This document shows, piece after piece, positions 7,625 to 18,232 of a DNA stretch of 64,000 nucleotides (position 1 is its first letter; the number at the start of each line of letters is the position of its first letter). A program made the position numbers and the translations under genes. Origin of the DNA: Agapetus fuscipes (taxonomy: Eukaryota > Arthropoda > Insecta > Trichoptera > Glossosomatidae); NCBI GenBank assembly GCA_951799405.1, contig OX637362.1, positions 10,340,493 to 10,404,492 on the forward strand. Direction: 5' to 3'. Under the pieces are notes generated by a model, which searched no databases, had not been told where the DNA came from, and was given only the letters and a program-made list of their open reading frames with translations.

Positions 7625-10443
7625 ACTGCTTGTATCAAAATCTGAGAGGTGTTTGTACTAAAGTGAATGAGTTTTCCTCAATAGTACCAACCCTAGCATA
7701 CGACATTCTCATTTTTACGGAGACTTGGCTTCACCCAAATATCCACACTGCTGAACTGGGGCTCTTCTCTTACACTACATACCGCCTGGACCGAAATGAA
7801 CTCAATAGCACTAAAGTGAGAGGTGGTGGAGTGCTGATCTCAGTGAATAGAAATCTCAATTCCCGCAAACTCAAAACGATCAACTCTGATGTTGAACAAG
7901 TTTTTATCTTGGTGTCTTTTAGTGGTTTTAAAATGGTGTTGGGTACAGTGTATATTCCGCCCTCTGCTGATATAGCGGTCTATCGAAGTCATTGCGATGA
8001 GGTGGAGCGATTAAAGACTGCCTATCCTGACGCTAAATTTCTTATTGTGGGAGATTATAATCTTCCAAATATTAATTGGATGGAACTGGGATCGGACTCA
8101 TCACCGAATCCTAATAGATGTAATTTAACTGAGCGTGAAAATACTGTATTTGATATGTCTCTTCTTCTAAACCTTAATCAAGTTAATAGAGTTAGAAATG
8201 CAGGTGATAGAATACTAGATCTAGTTTTTTGTAGTAATATGTCTGCAATTGTTAACGAATCAGTGGAAGCTGTTGTTCCTCCGGACAGTCACCATCCGAT
8301 TTTGGATATTGTCATTGATATTACTAAACCGCAGGTCTGTAATGTTGACTCTCCAGAATCCTATCGGAATTTTGTCAGGGCTAATTATGAAGGTGTAAAC
8401 AAGTTTTTGTCTGAGGCCAATTGGTCATTCATCAATGCGAAAAATAATAATTTAGGCGAGATGGTTGAGGAGTTTTACAGCATTCTGAATGGAGCCATTG
8501 ATTTGTGTATACCAGTTACAAAAGTTAGAAAATCATCATTCCCTAAATGGTATAGCCGTGATCTAATTGATTGTATCTGTGAGAAGAAACTTGCTCATAA
8601 AAAGTACAAGGAGACCAGATTAGCGCCAGATTATGAGAATTTCAATTTTCACAGAAAGCAGTGTAAGAAAATCTTGGTAGCGTGTTATAATGAATATATT
8701 AATGGCATTGAAATGTCTGTTAGGTCTGATGTAAAAAAGATTTTCAATTATTCACGATCTCTCAAAAATGAGAGTCAGAAAACTATATCTAATAATAATG
8801 TGGGAGAAGTACCAAACCTATTTGCTACGTTTTTTAAAAGTGTTTTTACTACTGATAATACTGGTCAGTCCTTTGATTTCTCATCTCACATTGATTTTCA
8901 GCTCTCGAGCTTGTCATTTGAAGTGTCTGATGTTACATCAGGTATAAAATTAATGAAACCTTTAACTTGTCCTGGCCCTGATGGGGTTCCGGCATTTTTT
9001 TTAAATAATTGTGCTTCTAGTTTGACACAACCTTTGTGCACTATTTTTAATTTATCTATATCTTCTGGATGCTTTCCACTTATCTGGAAGACATCCTACA
9101 TCACTCCAATATTCAAAGGTAAGGATAGGAAGGATGTCACAAACTACAGACCTATTAACTTGCTCTCGGCTATTCCCAAACTGCTTGAAAAACTGATTTT
9201 ATCGAAAATTGGATTTGTGGTCACTAGATCTTTAACTAATTGTCAACATGGCTTTTTACCCAATAGATCTACGACCACTAATCTCATGTCTTATGAGAAT
9301 TTTTTGTCGGGGGCTCTTGGTAGACGTAAACAGATCGATGTTATTTACACAGATTTCGCTAAAGCTTTTGATAGAGTTTCTCACAATATCTTGCTTACGA
9401 AGCTGGAAGCAATGGGAGTATCTGGTAGCTTTTTGTTGTGGATTAGGAGTTATATTATGAATCGTTCCCTGATCGTGAAAATAAATAACTCTGAGTCTGA
9501 TCCTTTTACACAAACTAGTGGTGTCCCACAGGAATCTCATCTTGGTCCGCTGCTATTTTTATTATTCATTGACGATATTGTTAATGTTGTCCAGGACTGT
9601 AATGTACTTTTGTTTGCGGATGACATTAAAATTTTTCGTGAGATCGACTCAATCAACGATTGTATTAAACTACAATCGACACTTGATAGATTAAATAACT
9701 GGTGTTCACTTAATCATCTTAATCTTAATATATCCAAATGTCAAGTGATGCGTTTTTATAGAATAAAAAACCCATTGATTAAAGATTATGTTATTAATCA
9801 TAACTTATTAAATAATGTTTTAGTCATCTCTGACTTGGGGGTTCTGTTTGATCATAAACTCTCATTTGTCGCCCACATTAACGATATCCGCGCTAAAAGT
9901 ATGAAAATGCTTGGCTTTGTTTTCCGAATTACCAAAGATTTCCGTGATTTACAAACAATAAAAATTCTTTATACTTCACTGGTCCGTAGCGTTTTAGAAT
10001 ACTGTTCTACCATCTGGTCTCCTCACTTCTCGGTCCATATTGACAATATTGAAAAAGTTCATACTAAATTTTTAAAAATCGTTAATTTTAAACTAAATAT
10101 TCCTATTGCTAATTTTGACCCCATCTTCCTTAACTCCTTACTTAATTTAACTAGTTTGTCTAATAGGAGAAAAATTATTGATTTACTCACACTCTATAAA
10201 ATTAAGAATGGTCTAATAGATTGCCCGATGTTGCTTGAAACTATTAATTTTTTTGTTCCGCGACAGGGATCTCGTCAGATAGTTCCTTATCGCCCTGTAG
10301 CTTCCAATACAAATGCACAATATAACAGTTGCATAAATCGCCTTCAACGTAGTGGTAATACCTGTACACTGGACTTTGACCCACCCAACAATAACTTTGA
10401 TAGGTATAGAGCTGGTCTGTTGAGGTACTTTTTGGATGAATAG
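7606..10443 (+). CDS. LINE ORF2: AP-like endonuclease and reverse transcriptase
   Basis: The ORF encodes ~945 residues in the -1 frame relative to ORF1. There is no proximal ATG; the first methionine is well inside the endonuclease, so the start given is the post-slip codon. N-terminal APE-type endonuclease motifs are Y-Q-N-L-R-G (~7633), F-T-E-T-W-L, G-G-G-V-L-I-S-V, G-D-Y-N-L-P-N-I-N-W, D-L-V-F-C-S and D-S-H-H-P-I. Reverse transcriptase motifs include CPGPDGVPAFFLNN, Y-R-P-I-N-L-L-S-A, YTDFAKAFDRVSH, GVPQESHLGPLLF and FADDIKIF with the catalytic Asp pair at 9619-9624. The C-terminal thumb-like region ends FDRYRAGLLRYFLDE. It nicks target DNA and primes reverse transcription. One oddity: GVPQG is GVPQE (codon 9532-9534), one G-to-A change. 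The frame is otherwise open. Confidence 0.9.
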   Translation, partial: LQRHKLNCLYQNLRGVCTKVNEFSSIVPTLAYDILIFTETWLHPNIHTAELGLFSYTTYRLDRNELNSTKVRGGGVLISVNRNLNSRKLKTINSDVEQVFILVSFSGFKMVLGTVYIPPSADIAVYRSHCDEVERLKTAYPDAKFLIVGDYNLPNINWMELGSDSSPNPNRCNLTERENTVFDMSLLLNLNQVNRVRNAGDRILDLVFCSNMSAIVNESVEAVVPPDSHHPILDIVIDITKPQVCNVDSPESYRNFVRANYEGVNKFLSEANWSFINAKNNNLGEMVEEFYSILNGAIDLCIPVTKVRKSSFPKWYSRDLIDCICEKKLAHKKYKETRLAPDYENFNFHRKQCKKILVACYNEYINGIEMSVRSDVKKIFNYSRSLKNESQKTISNNNVGEVPNLFATFFKSVFTTDNTGQSFDFSSHIDFQLSSLSFEVSDVTSGIKLMKPLTCPGPDGVPAFFLNNCASSLTQPLCTIFNLSISSGCFPLIWKTSYITPIFKGKDRKDVTNYRPINLLSAIPKLLEKLILSKIGFVVTRSLTNCQHGFLPNRSTTTNLMSYENFLSGALGRRKQIDVIYTDFAKAFDRVSHNILLTKLEAMGVSGSFLLWIRSYIMNRSLIVKINNSESDPFTQTSGVPQESHLGPLLFLLFIDDIVNVVQDCNVLLFADDIKIFREIDSINDCIKLQSTLDRLNNWCSLNHLNLNISKCQVMRFYRIKNPLIKDYVINHNLLNNVLVISDLGVLFDHKLSFVAHINDIRAKSMKMLGFVFRITKDFRDLQTIKILYTSLVRSVLEYCSTIWSPHFSVHIDNIEKVHTKFLKIVNFKLNIPIANFDPIFLNSLLNLTSLSNRRKIIDLLTLYKIKNGLIDCPMLLETINFFVPRQGSRQIVPYRPVASNTNAQYNSCINRLQRSGNTCTLDFDPPNNNFDRYRAGLLRYFLDE

Positions 10444-10682
10444 TGTTTTTATTTCTGTTGCTTGTATATTTCATTTGATTTTTTATTTAAATTTTTTGAT
10501 TTATATTTTTTCTCTAGATAGTAACTTTGATTTTTATTCTTATTTTTATATAGTTTTTGTTATTGTGTTTATTTGTTTCATTTTACTTTCATATACTTAA
10601 CATCTTTTTGGTATTTTTATGTATTTGTGTTATTTTTGAAACTATGTAACCATTTCATGTAAAAGGCACTAAGTGCCGTTAA

Positions 10683-10723
<41 letters not shown>
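10444..10723 (+). terminator. LINE 3' UTR, terminal hairpin and (TAAA)n tail
   Basis: An AT-rich 3' UTR ends in the perfect hairpin GGCAC-TAA-GTGCC (10664-10676), immediately followed by CGTT and about 11 AATA/TAAA units to 10723. A 3' hairpin plus a short tandem tail is the expected recognition end for RT priming in tail-specific LINEs. Confidence 0.7.
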
Positions 10724-10725
<2 letters not shown>

Positions 10726-10920
10726 GACCCAGTTGTTGTAAGGTTGGATGGACCTTTCAGTGACCGGTCGTTGGTAAAGGTTTATGAATTTTTCAACCTA
10801 GGGAAGAGCACATTCGAAATATATATGATATATTTTTGTGCTCCGCCGGGATCCGAATCCACAACCTTCCATTTACGAGTCCGAAGTGTTGCCACTACGG
10901 ACTACGGACCGGTCCAAGAT
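10724..10920 (-). repeat. SINE-A, head half of the split 5S-headed copy
   Basis: The minus strand runs from GGACCGGTCCGTAGTCCGTA through the B-box region (GGATTCGGATCC) to AACTGGGTCTT, where the LINE entered. The head reads TAGTCCGTAGTGG, with a repeated GTAGTCC in the A-box area, as in the copies at 28703 and 61811. Confidence 0.85.
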
Positions 10921-11045
10921 GCCAACGACACGCGGTGTACCTGTGTACCTGAGCGGTTACCCATCCAAATACTGTCCGCGCCCAATGTTGCTTAACTTCG
11001 GTGATCTATGGGAACCGGTGCTTTCAACATGGTAACGTCGTTGAC
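10921..11045 (-). repeat. 5S rRNA-derived head of a composite SINE
   Basis: The minus strand is a recognisable 5S rRNA: GTTGAAAGCACCGGTTCCC, AAGTTAAGCAAC (box A), GTATTTGGATGGGTAACCGC (box C) and GTGTCGTTGGC at the end, immediately followed by SINE-A. It carries an 8-bp duplication (GTGTACCT) relative to the 118-nt copy at 28585. A linked SINE body argues against a functional 5S gene. Confidence 0.8.
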
Positions 11046-11059
11046 GATGCCTAATGATG

Positions 11060-11100
11060 CCTAGGCTGGAAGTTTCATCACCACGGTCATTCTTGATTTT
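11060..11100. repeat. short LINE-Z fragment
   Basis: GGCTGGAAGTTTCATCACCA and the following bases match the segment at 31180-31215 and its inverted copy at 47830-47850. It is a remnant of the LINE with the CCHC-type C-terminus. Confidence 0.4.
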
Positions 11101-11230
11101 TTTCATGACTGTAACTATTTTTCTAAGACCATAAAGCGTAAGAAACTAAAATGGCAGATTTAGCTTTATAACACGCCTTAAATGACACCACAGGGAAAAA
11201 AATCATCCTTACTACCTACACGTGACCCAT

Positions 11231-11268
11231 TGGTCGACATGCGACAAGAAGTTGCACTGTATGCGTAG
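11231..11268 (+). repeat. SINE-B 3'-end fragment
   Basis: GAAGTTGCACTGTATGCGTA matches the last bases of SINE-B. 11101-11462 holds nothing else that I recognise. Confidence 0.45.
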
Positions 11269-11462
11269 CTTGGAAGTGGCGCCAAGAAAAGAAGAATAAT
11301 TGCATATATCGCCTTTTCACTCGCTTATAACGTTTTTATTTTGGTTGGCCTTCTAATGGAATGACGCCACAATGATTCGTTATAATTGAATTAAGTCGCT
11401 CTCCGCTGCGCTGACTGTAATTGAACTCCCGCGTACACCCTACCAAACAAAATGTCTGACAA

Positions 11463-11714
11463 TCTAAATCTAAATCTAAGCTGCAAAGATATGTATCATT
11501 TGAGATTCATATCAAATGCATTCCCACAAGCAGACATGCATAATTTCGCGCTTACACATGCCGCATGTGGACCTACAATATAAAAAAGCAAGTCTCAAAT
11601 GAACATAAGCCCTGCAACTCTTGCCGACCTTCCCTGAAGCAGGGGTGACATTGGCAAAGTGAACCATTTTTACAGTATGGGTGGTCAGCCGCATACCAAC
11701 CTATCAGTCAAGGA
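11463..11714 (-). repeat. RTE-tail repeat, full copy
   Basis: The tail is AATCTAAATCTAAATC, a variant with an extra A per unit that is shared with 41633-41886, so the two belong to one subfamily. The body is complete up to CCTATCAGTCAAGGAA. Confidence 0.85.
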
Positions 11715-11871
11715 AGGGCTGACAATAACATTAAAAATATCTTTCTTCACCTCTCACGATGCTCCATTGTAAGAAAAAAAACCTGACTATAAGCCACACG
11801 TATACTGAAACTTTTTGCGATATGGCCAACGAAGGGATCGCTGTGGCGAGTGGAACCTATCTATTTTCGCG

Positions 11872-11930
11872 AGTAAGGGGGCCTTACGCAAACTACTTCA
11901 CTTGAAGCAGGGATTCCAAACAAAGTTCTT
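11872..11930 (-). repeat. SINE-B internal fragment
   Basis: In reverse it contains ACTTCAAGTGAAGTAGTTTG and GTAAGGCCCCCTTAC, the SINE-B central segment. The ends are lost. Confidence 0.45.
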
Positions 11931-11934
11931 GAGG

Positions 11935-12230
11935 TGGTGTTGTGCACTGGATTTTAGAGGTACCTCCAGGATGTACCTTACTTCCGGCTAGCTCTCATCA
12001 GCATCAACATTCAGGGCGTGGGAATTATTTCTAGTGGTATTGCTTATTCTATTCAGGGAAAGGTTGCATATTAAAACATGATTCGGATATGTTTAAAAGA
12101 GGGTTTCTTAACTTTACATGGGAAATTGAAAGGGAAAAGAAGGAAATGGCCAGACTTGCATCTTGTCACTTAAAACACTTTCACAAATAAGTATTTCGTT
12201 GGCTGGAGTCTCTGAAAAGGCGAGCTTAAA
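11935..12230 (+). repeat. repeat E, copy 1
   Basis: It matches 38095-38390 over most of its length: GGCTAGCTCTCATCAGCATC, CAGGGCGTGGG, AGGTTGCATATTAAAA, AATGGCCAGACTTG and TTGGCTGGAGT. No coding potential was recognised. The two copies could be LTR or non-autonomous element pieces. The stretch 12231-12536 after it holds nothing recognisable. Confidence 0.6.
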
Positions 12231-12536
12231 CTAAGCTCATGAGCATTTCGATACCTTGAACTGAATGAGTAAAATATTGAGCTAACATGGTTTTCTCAAA
12301 CAAATGTACATTTTTTACTATTTTCTACGAGAGGAAGAAAATCCTGTTGTTTGGAAATTTTTCATGAGCACTTCTTTATAATTAGTAATTTACTTGCTAT
12401 AAGAAGTTACTCAAAATAAAATGTTTTATACACGATTTCTCAAATCAGTGAATCAGCACTTATTCAGTTTTACAATTAAGGTGTCTTAAAATGGATTCCA
12501 TACAGATTTGTTACTATTTCTGAATCTGAATCGGAT

Positions 12537-12785
12537 CTTATCTAAGCTGCAAGGATATATATATCATTTAAGATTTATATTAAATGCATTCCCACAAGCA
12601 GACATGTATAATTTCGCGCTAACACATGCCGCATGTGGACCTACATTATAAAAAAACAATCTCAAATGAACATAAGCCCTGCAACTCTTGCCGTCCTTCC
12701 CTGAAACAGGGGTGACATTGGCAAAGTGAACCATTTTTTACAGTATGGGTGGTCAGCCGCATACCAACCTATAAGTCAAGGAACT
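12537..12785 (-). repeat. RTE-tail repeat copy
   Basis: The body is near-complete and ends CCTATAAGTCAAGGAAC at the right. The tail is short. Confidence 0.85.
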
Positions 12786-13014
12786 GGTCATGAATAATAA
12801 GGAATAATTGCGTATTTAAATTGATGTTTTCTGATTCTCTGGATATTTTTATTGTGGGCGGTGTACTAGCTGCGGGCACGTCTTGAGATCAATTAGGGAC
12901 ATTAGGGATGGGCGGCTAGAGACAGGACTGACAACATGACCAGACAAACACCGGATAGGGAGGGGAACGCAAGGGAATAATCTGGGGAAAAACATCTGCA
13001 ATCTTAGAGCTCTT

Positions 13015-13170
13015 TCCACTTGTCGGGTGTCGGATGCGTATATTAATCGGAGGTTCCAGTGGCAGAACATTTTGGTCAAAATCGGTTTCCGATAAGTGTG
13101 AATAGCTTCAAACATAATGTTCTGCTACTGAAACCTCAGATTAATATACGGATCCGACACCCGACAAGTG
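13015..13170. repeat. foldback element, ~56-bp arms
   Basis: The left arm (CCACTTGTCGGGTGTCGGAT, then GCGTATATTAATCGGAGGTT) pairs with the right arm (AACCTCAGATTAATATACGG, then ATCCGACACCCGACAAGTGG). The arms are about 56 bp with few mismatches, around a ~40-bp loop. No clear target duplication was seen. It is probably a MITE. The ORF at 12849-13115 across it is unlikely to be real. Confidence 0.6.
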
Positions 13171-13225
13171 GTAACGTGTTCTTAGTCGAACTTACTCAAT
13201 ATTTCCATTGAAGATAACACTTGTT

Positions 13226-13365
13226 CCTTGACTTATAGGTTGGTATGTGGCTGACGACCCATGCTGAAAAAAATGGTTGGCCAAAAAATGGCAAATGTCA
13301 CCCCTGTTTCAGGGAAGGTTGGCGCGAACTTATACGTGCTTACTTATGAAAATGCATATAATGTC
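13226..13365 (+). repeat. RTE-tail repeat, left part, split by the giant-LTR element
   Basis: It begins TTCCTTGACTTATAGGTTGG and ends TGTC at the LTR. The rest of the copy (21759-21806) lies beyond the second LTR. An internal deletion removes the segment between GGGAAGGTTGG and CGCGAACTTATACG. Confidence 0.85.
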
Positions 13366-16300
13366 TGTAATGTTCCCCCCCCTGGCGAAGAAGGGGTCGG
13401 AGGAACAGAGAGGAGACTCGAAAGAGAAAGGCACGAAAGGGATATTTTCCTCCTAAGTTAGAAGTGGAGCGATCGAATGTGCAGGAGAATACCCTGGGGT
13501 CACCAGGATTCAAGTGCAACAAACCTTCTTTGAAGGAATAGCACTAGGCTGCTACGATTCTTTTCCACCCTTCAGTTTCAGTTGCTGGAAGAGCAATCTA
13601 CCCCTACCGAGGTAGTAATTATTTTTGGCCAATTATTATGTGATCGTCTAGCTAAGGGTAGGACTCCTCGTCGTGTGGAAGATTATGAAACAGAACGTTG
13701 TGTAAATTTTTTTGTTTTACCGTTTCAAAATCTACTTTAGTGGCAAACCCAAGTACTTTTTGGGAGGTGTACCTCTCATACATTTCTACCTTTTTATAAG
13801 ATTATAACGAGTATTGATTTTGCGTTTACGCGATCAAAGATGAGGTAGTATGAACTACAATTAATTTTAAGGCGACGAGATTTAAGCGTTATTAATAACG
13901 GAACGGTCTTAATGTGTGCGAGTTTAATTAATTGGAATATAAGGTAGTCGAAATTATTTTCAGATAAAAACATAAATGACATAAAAATTGCGAGATGAAA
14001 GGCAGTTAGGTTTTAGTTTGTTAGTGAAAGCAATTACATGCAAGGCGATCTCTTCTTTGTTGTAATTCTTACCTTTGCGCGTCCACCTGTAAGTTAATAG
14101 GTCCATGGCTTTTACAGCATCTTTCTATGACCACCGGTCATCTGAAAGGCACTGCAAAATGGACCTTTATTAGTTATTTCAAGGAAAGGATTCGGATACA
14201 CGCGGCGTGAATCTAAGATTTCGACACCCTCGTCGATTAAGTGACTCTAATTAATCATGGCAAATGGCCCCAACGGCCTTTTGGGTACCTCCTCCAATTC
14301 CCCTTGTACCCTACCCAACTTCTCCGTATGGTAATCTTTTGCTGCAAAAAACCACGGGACAGGAAGGTTAGTCTGGATTGTGTGTGTTCAGCTACAAGTT
14401 ACTGCAATAATGTTGGCTCCAAGCAAACTCCAAGTATATATGATCAGAGATCATGGAACACTAATCCAGCTGAGTGAGCCCAGATCATTTCAGGAACTCT
14501 CGTTGCGACCAGAGGTCGGGAACATATCCAGTTGTATTTGGCCAGAGGCCGGCTGCCAATTATCAGGAACATTGTTGTGGTCGGGAACATATTATGAACA
14601 AGGTCACTCAGCGGTTTTCAAATTCAACTGCATTAGGTACATCCGCGTTATTCTTTGTGTATCTCGATATGAGATTGCAGGCATTTCGGCTTCAGCACAT
14701 ACTGCAGAGTTGTTTGTTTATAATTTATTTATGAAATTTGCATTTTATTAGCTTGGCCAACCCCTAGTGTGATGGATGTGTAATGGTGTGTTTGGAATAC
14801 ATTTTCACCTTCAGATGGATTACTTTCAGACCTTACTTATAGGGAATACATGCAGCATACGAATTCTTCATAATCCTTCTTTCATTCTCACCACCCCAAG
14901 GAGAACAGCATTCCGTAATGTGTAAGAGTGATTAGGTAATTCTGCATTGAATGTTATAGGTTCTCAGGGCCATCCCGTGCCTGTGGACTATTCCATCACC
15001 AGACCCACATTTAGAATCTAAGACAATAGGTCCCTGATACCCTTGTATGTATCTTGTACCTTATAACCCTGTGAGAAGTCCACTTGACGGGAACCCAGAC
15101 TCAGCTGTTATCCACAGAAAGGAATTCTAGGAGGGAGGCGGAAGTGATCATGACTCTTGGACAGCCAAGGACGGAAGCTTCGTGTCTCGATTATAAGTGG
15201 ACCTAACAAATTTTGAATTCAATATAACATTGCAGAATTCCAGTGAAAGAATTTAATTGAACGCAAAATCAAAAGTGGTGTGTGTGTGTGTGTGTGTGTT
15301 AGTACATGGAAGCGAAGAAAAAAACAGCGATAGTAAACAATTTCTTAGTCTAAATAAAAAGGGGAAACCTTCCCCCACTCAGGTAAGCCAATGAATCCCT
15401 GAAAATACATTTATAATTAACAGAAATCGAGCAATAAGTAAACTTGAAAGAAACACCAGCATTCCCCCACTCAGGTAAGCCATTGAATCCCTGAAAATAC
15501 ATTTATAATTAACAGAAGGCAAACAATAAGTAAACTTGAAAGAAACACCAGCATTCCCCCACTCAGGTAAGCCATTGAATCCCTGAAAGTACATTTATAA
15601 TTAACAGAAAGCAAACAATAAGTACTCCTGAAAGAAACACCAACATGAAAGTAATACAGACAAGTGGTTTTAATGAAATTAGTTATTTGTTAGTATAATT
15701 GAAAACACTTAGCCCAGGATCTTCTTTTCTGCTTCAACTCTGAATTAATTCGAAAATAATGGTTTTATTTTTAAATATTGAAATGCCGGAACCCAAAAGA
15801 AATAAGACACTGCACTTCCACTCTCACAATTATTATTTAAAGTAAACAAAAGAGAATTTCCGCGTTTAATATTTATAAGGTCCATCATTTTATTAAAACG
15901 TTTAAAAATGTTTATTTCGGATTTGATTGATTAAGTTTATATTTAATTGAGAATTTATTATCGGAGTTTAGAAAACCGGAGTTTATAATTTTACGAGCTT
16001 AGGGAATGAAACCCCACACGCGTGTCGACTGTCGCACCGGATTGAGAATCGCGTTTATTTAAAATTTAGAAAATATAAATTTATATTTTTAGTGTTTGAG
16101 ATTTGAACAAACCACGTGCGTATCGATTGGCAACCGAAATCTCACTCCCCGAATTTAATTTAAATTAGAAAATCAAAATTTAATTATTTTTAGTGTTTAG
16201 AGAATCAAAACACATCCGTATCGATCGCCGTGCAAGATCCAACTCCCCCATCCCTTGCAACGTCAGGGGTGCATCTCTTCCCTCTCCTCCCCTTGAGATC

Positions 16301-16374
16301 TCCCTTCCTCCACCCCAAGATCTGCCGCAAGTCATAGCGATATAATTATTGGTTGAAAAAGAGAGAACTCTACA
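13366..16374 (-). repeat. long terminal repeat 1 (3' LTR if on the minus strand)
   Basis: It contains a (GT)n microsatellite at 15282-15299 and three 92-bp tandem units at 15370-15645. ORFs inside (13794-13982, 14241-14751, 15379-15594) recur unchanged in the other LTR and match no known domain, so I do not call them genes. Confidence 0.8.
15370..15645. repeat. three 92-bp tandem repeats inside the LTR
   Basis: TTCCCCCACTCAGGTAAGCC recurs at 15370, 15462 and 15554, followed each time by a shared ATTTATAATTAACAG segment. The same array is in the second LTR at 20754-21029. Such arrays in LTRs are often promoter- or enhancer-related; that role here is inference. Confidence 0.75.
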
Positions 16375-16839
16375 ATTTCCCCCAAAAATTTAGAAAAATG
16401 GCAATCTTGTTATTTTGAGAAATTTTTCTCAAGGTTCTCGTATACTGTTCAACCAACAGGTTCAAGTCGACATATATCTTTTTTTCCTCTCCCCAAGCCC
16501 CTTTTTTTTCAAATTATACGCGCTCAATCCCGATAAGGTGTCGCATAACGCATGTGTGTAACACATGTGTCCTTTCGTTTCCACCCCCAATCACGGGCCC
16601 ACTTGAAGTCATGCTTCATCCCTCAACCCAAAGAATTAAAAAAACACTTGGACTATTTAGTGAATATGCCTTACACAGGGATCCAAGATTTTCAATTAAA
16701 CCATGTTCGTGCGTAAATCATTGAAAACGCATTCGAAACCAAAATTTTAGTTCTGCCATACAACAACGCAGGCAAGTAACTAAAATTAAACAATAACCAA
16801 TTGTCCCAAATTGAATGTACCTGACACTCAACTATCTTT

Positions 16840-17073
16840 ACAATGCAAGTTGCAAAGATGTACCAATACCGAAGATTCGAAATTAATGCACGCCCACAAT
16901 CAGACGCACGTTAGCCCAGGCCATCACACTTCGTGTGTACATCAACAAATCAAACCCCAAATGTTAAAAGAAACTTTTACCGCCACTCCCCGAAACATAA
17001 GTGACATCAGCAAAGTAAAACAACCTCGACCGTACGGGTGGTCAGCCTCATACCGGTCCACAAGTCAAGGAAC
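16840..17073 (-). repeat. highly diverged RTE-tail repeat inside the LTR element
   Basis: It is recognisable by GCAAGTTGCAAAGATG, GGGTGGTCAGCCTCATACC and CACAAGTCAAGGAACAATG, but substituted throughout, far more than any other copy. It must have been part of the element long before the present insertion. Confidence 0.7.
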
Positions 17074-18186
17074 AATGTCAAGTATATACTCTAACCAGGA
17101 TTCACCCTAGTTTTAGTTTTTTATAACCATTCAAGGTAGCGTTTTATTTAATATTGAATTTAAATGTACGTCAAACAAACGCTATTCAACCGTTATGAGG
17201 CCATATATTCCCCCAAAACTTTAGCACAACTGTTACTTTTAACAGATAAAATAGTTAACCCAAATAGCAGATTATCGAAATGGAAAAACCCATTCCAGGA
17301 AAATAAATGCTCATTTTAAACTAAATTGAGATAACATTTTAATATATAAAATATTAAGTGTCTTAAAAAATTACTAAAATTTAAACCCGGTTCCCTCGTA
17401 AGGTCGGGATGATATTATGCAACGCAAGTGATCGTTCAACAATCAACCGTCACTGCATAAAATCTTATGGCCGACACGACATGGACGCATGAAATAAAAT
17501 AAAATAAAAAAATAACACATTAATATTAAGGGCCGCTCCAAATTTCCTGGGAATGAACAGATCAAGGGTCCTGTGTACAAAAAATCCCACCCTTGTTTTA
17601 AGCGTTATTTCTTTCACGACCATAAAATTTTATTTCTTGAAAAATAAATTGAAAGATTAACGTTCCTCAGAGTTATTGGTTCCGAAAAAAAAGACCACTT
17701 CACGCACTCAAAATCCATAATTTAAATCCCTTTTAATTTTTTTGTCGTTTGAGTGAACTGAATTTTTATCACGTCCCACGATAGTTAAAATAACAAACCA
17801 AAATTTACGACTTTTTAGATTATTTCCACCCCAATCTCTTCACACATGTGCCGACCCGAATGGCTCAGTTCCCTTCCATTTTTTTGTTTACATAAAATCT
17901 TAGCAACAGTGACATCACTTCGTGTCCAAAGAAAGGCAATTATACCATGCAAATAATCAGACTTTAGATGAAGCAATACAATTTGCTTTCTTGACATTAT
18001 CTAGACTTTCAGCATTAACTTCGTGAAAGTTCATTTTAATAGATTAAAATAAAATTGCTTTGTTTTAATTCACATGAGTTTATTACACTGAAATCATCAA
18101 TTTCAGAGATACATTACTTAGCTTTGCAACCTATCTAAGGAGCCGCTACCACCCCAAAATTACATACCCTTATATTAATTAACTTA

Positions 18187-18232
18187 TGTGGTAAGCGCTG
18201 TTTTAGTGTGTTTCCACACCTCAAGAGCTTAG
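18187..18232 (-). repeat. SINE-A 3' fragment
   Basis: TAAGCGCTGTTTTAGTGTG and ACACCTCAAGAGC match the A1 3' region on the minus strand. It is short and diverged. Confidence 0.4.

Larger units (their letters stand above)
6611..10723 (+). mobile_element. full-length non-LTR retrotransposon (Jockey/CR1-like group)
   Basis: The element has a ~310-bp 5' leader, ORF1, ORF2, a 3' UTR with a terminal hairpin, and a (TAAA)n tail. It is flanked by the 5-bp duplication AAGAC (6606-6610 and 10724-10728), and the host SINE is restored when it is removed. Both ORFs are open, so it is recent and probably complete. A microsatellite tail in place of poly-A is typical of L2/CR1/Daphne-type clades more than of classical Jockey. 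The exact clade needs a phylogeny. Confidence 0.9.

Noticed and set aside
7630..7632. ORF2 start at a TTG codon
   Set aside because: A non-AUG start there is only the first start-like codon in the open frame. The frame is open further upstream, so frameshift or reinitiation is a better explanation. The same applies to the GTG at 6905 and the TTG at 57908, where ATG codons follow.
16840..17073. Strand-biased hypermutation (editing or deaminase) in the diverged RTE-tail copy
   Set aside because: There seemed to be an excess of T-to-C changes on the plus strand, but many other substitution types are present too and I could not count them reliably.
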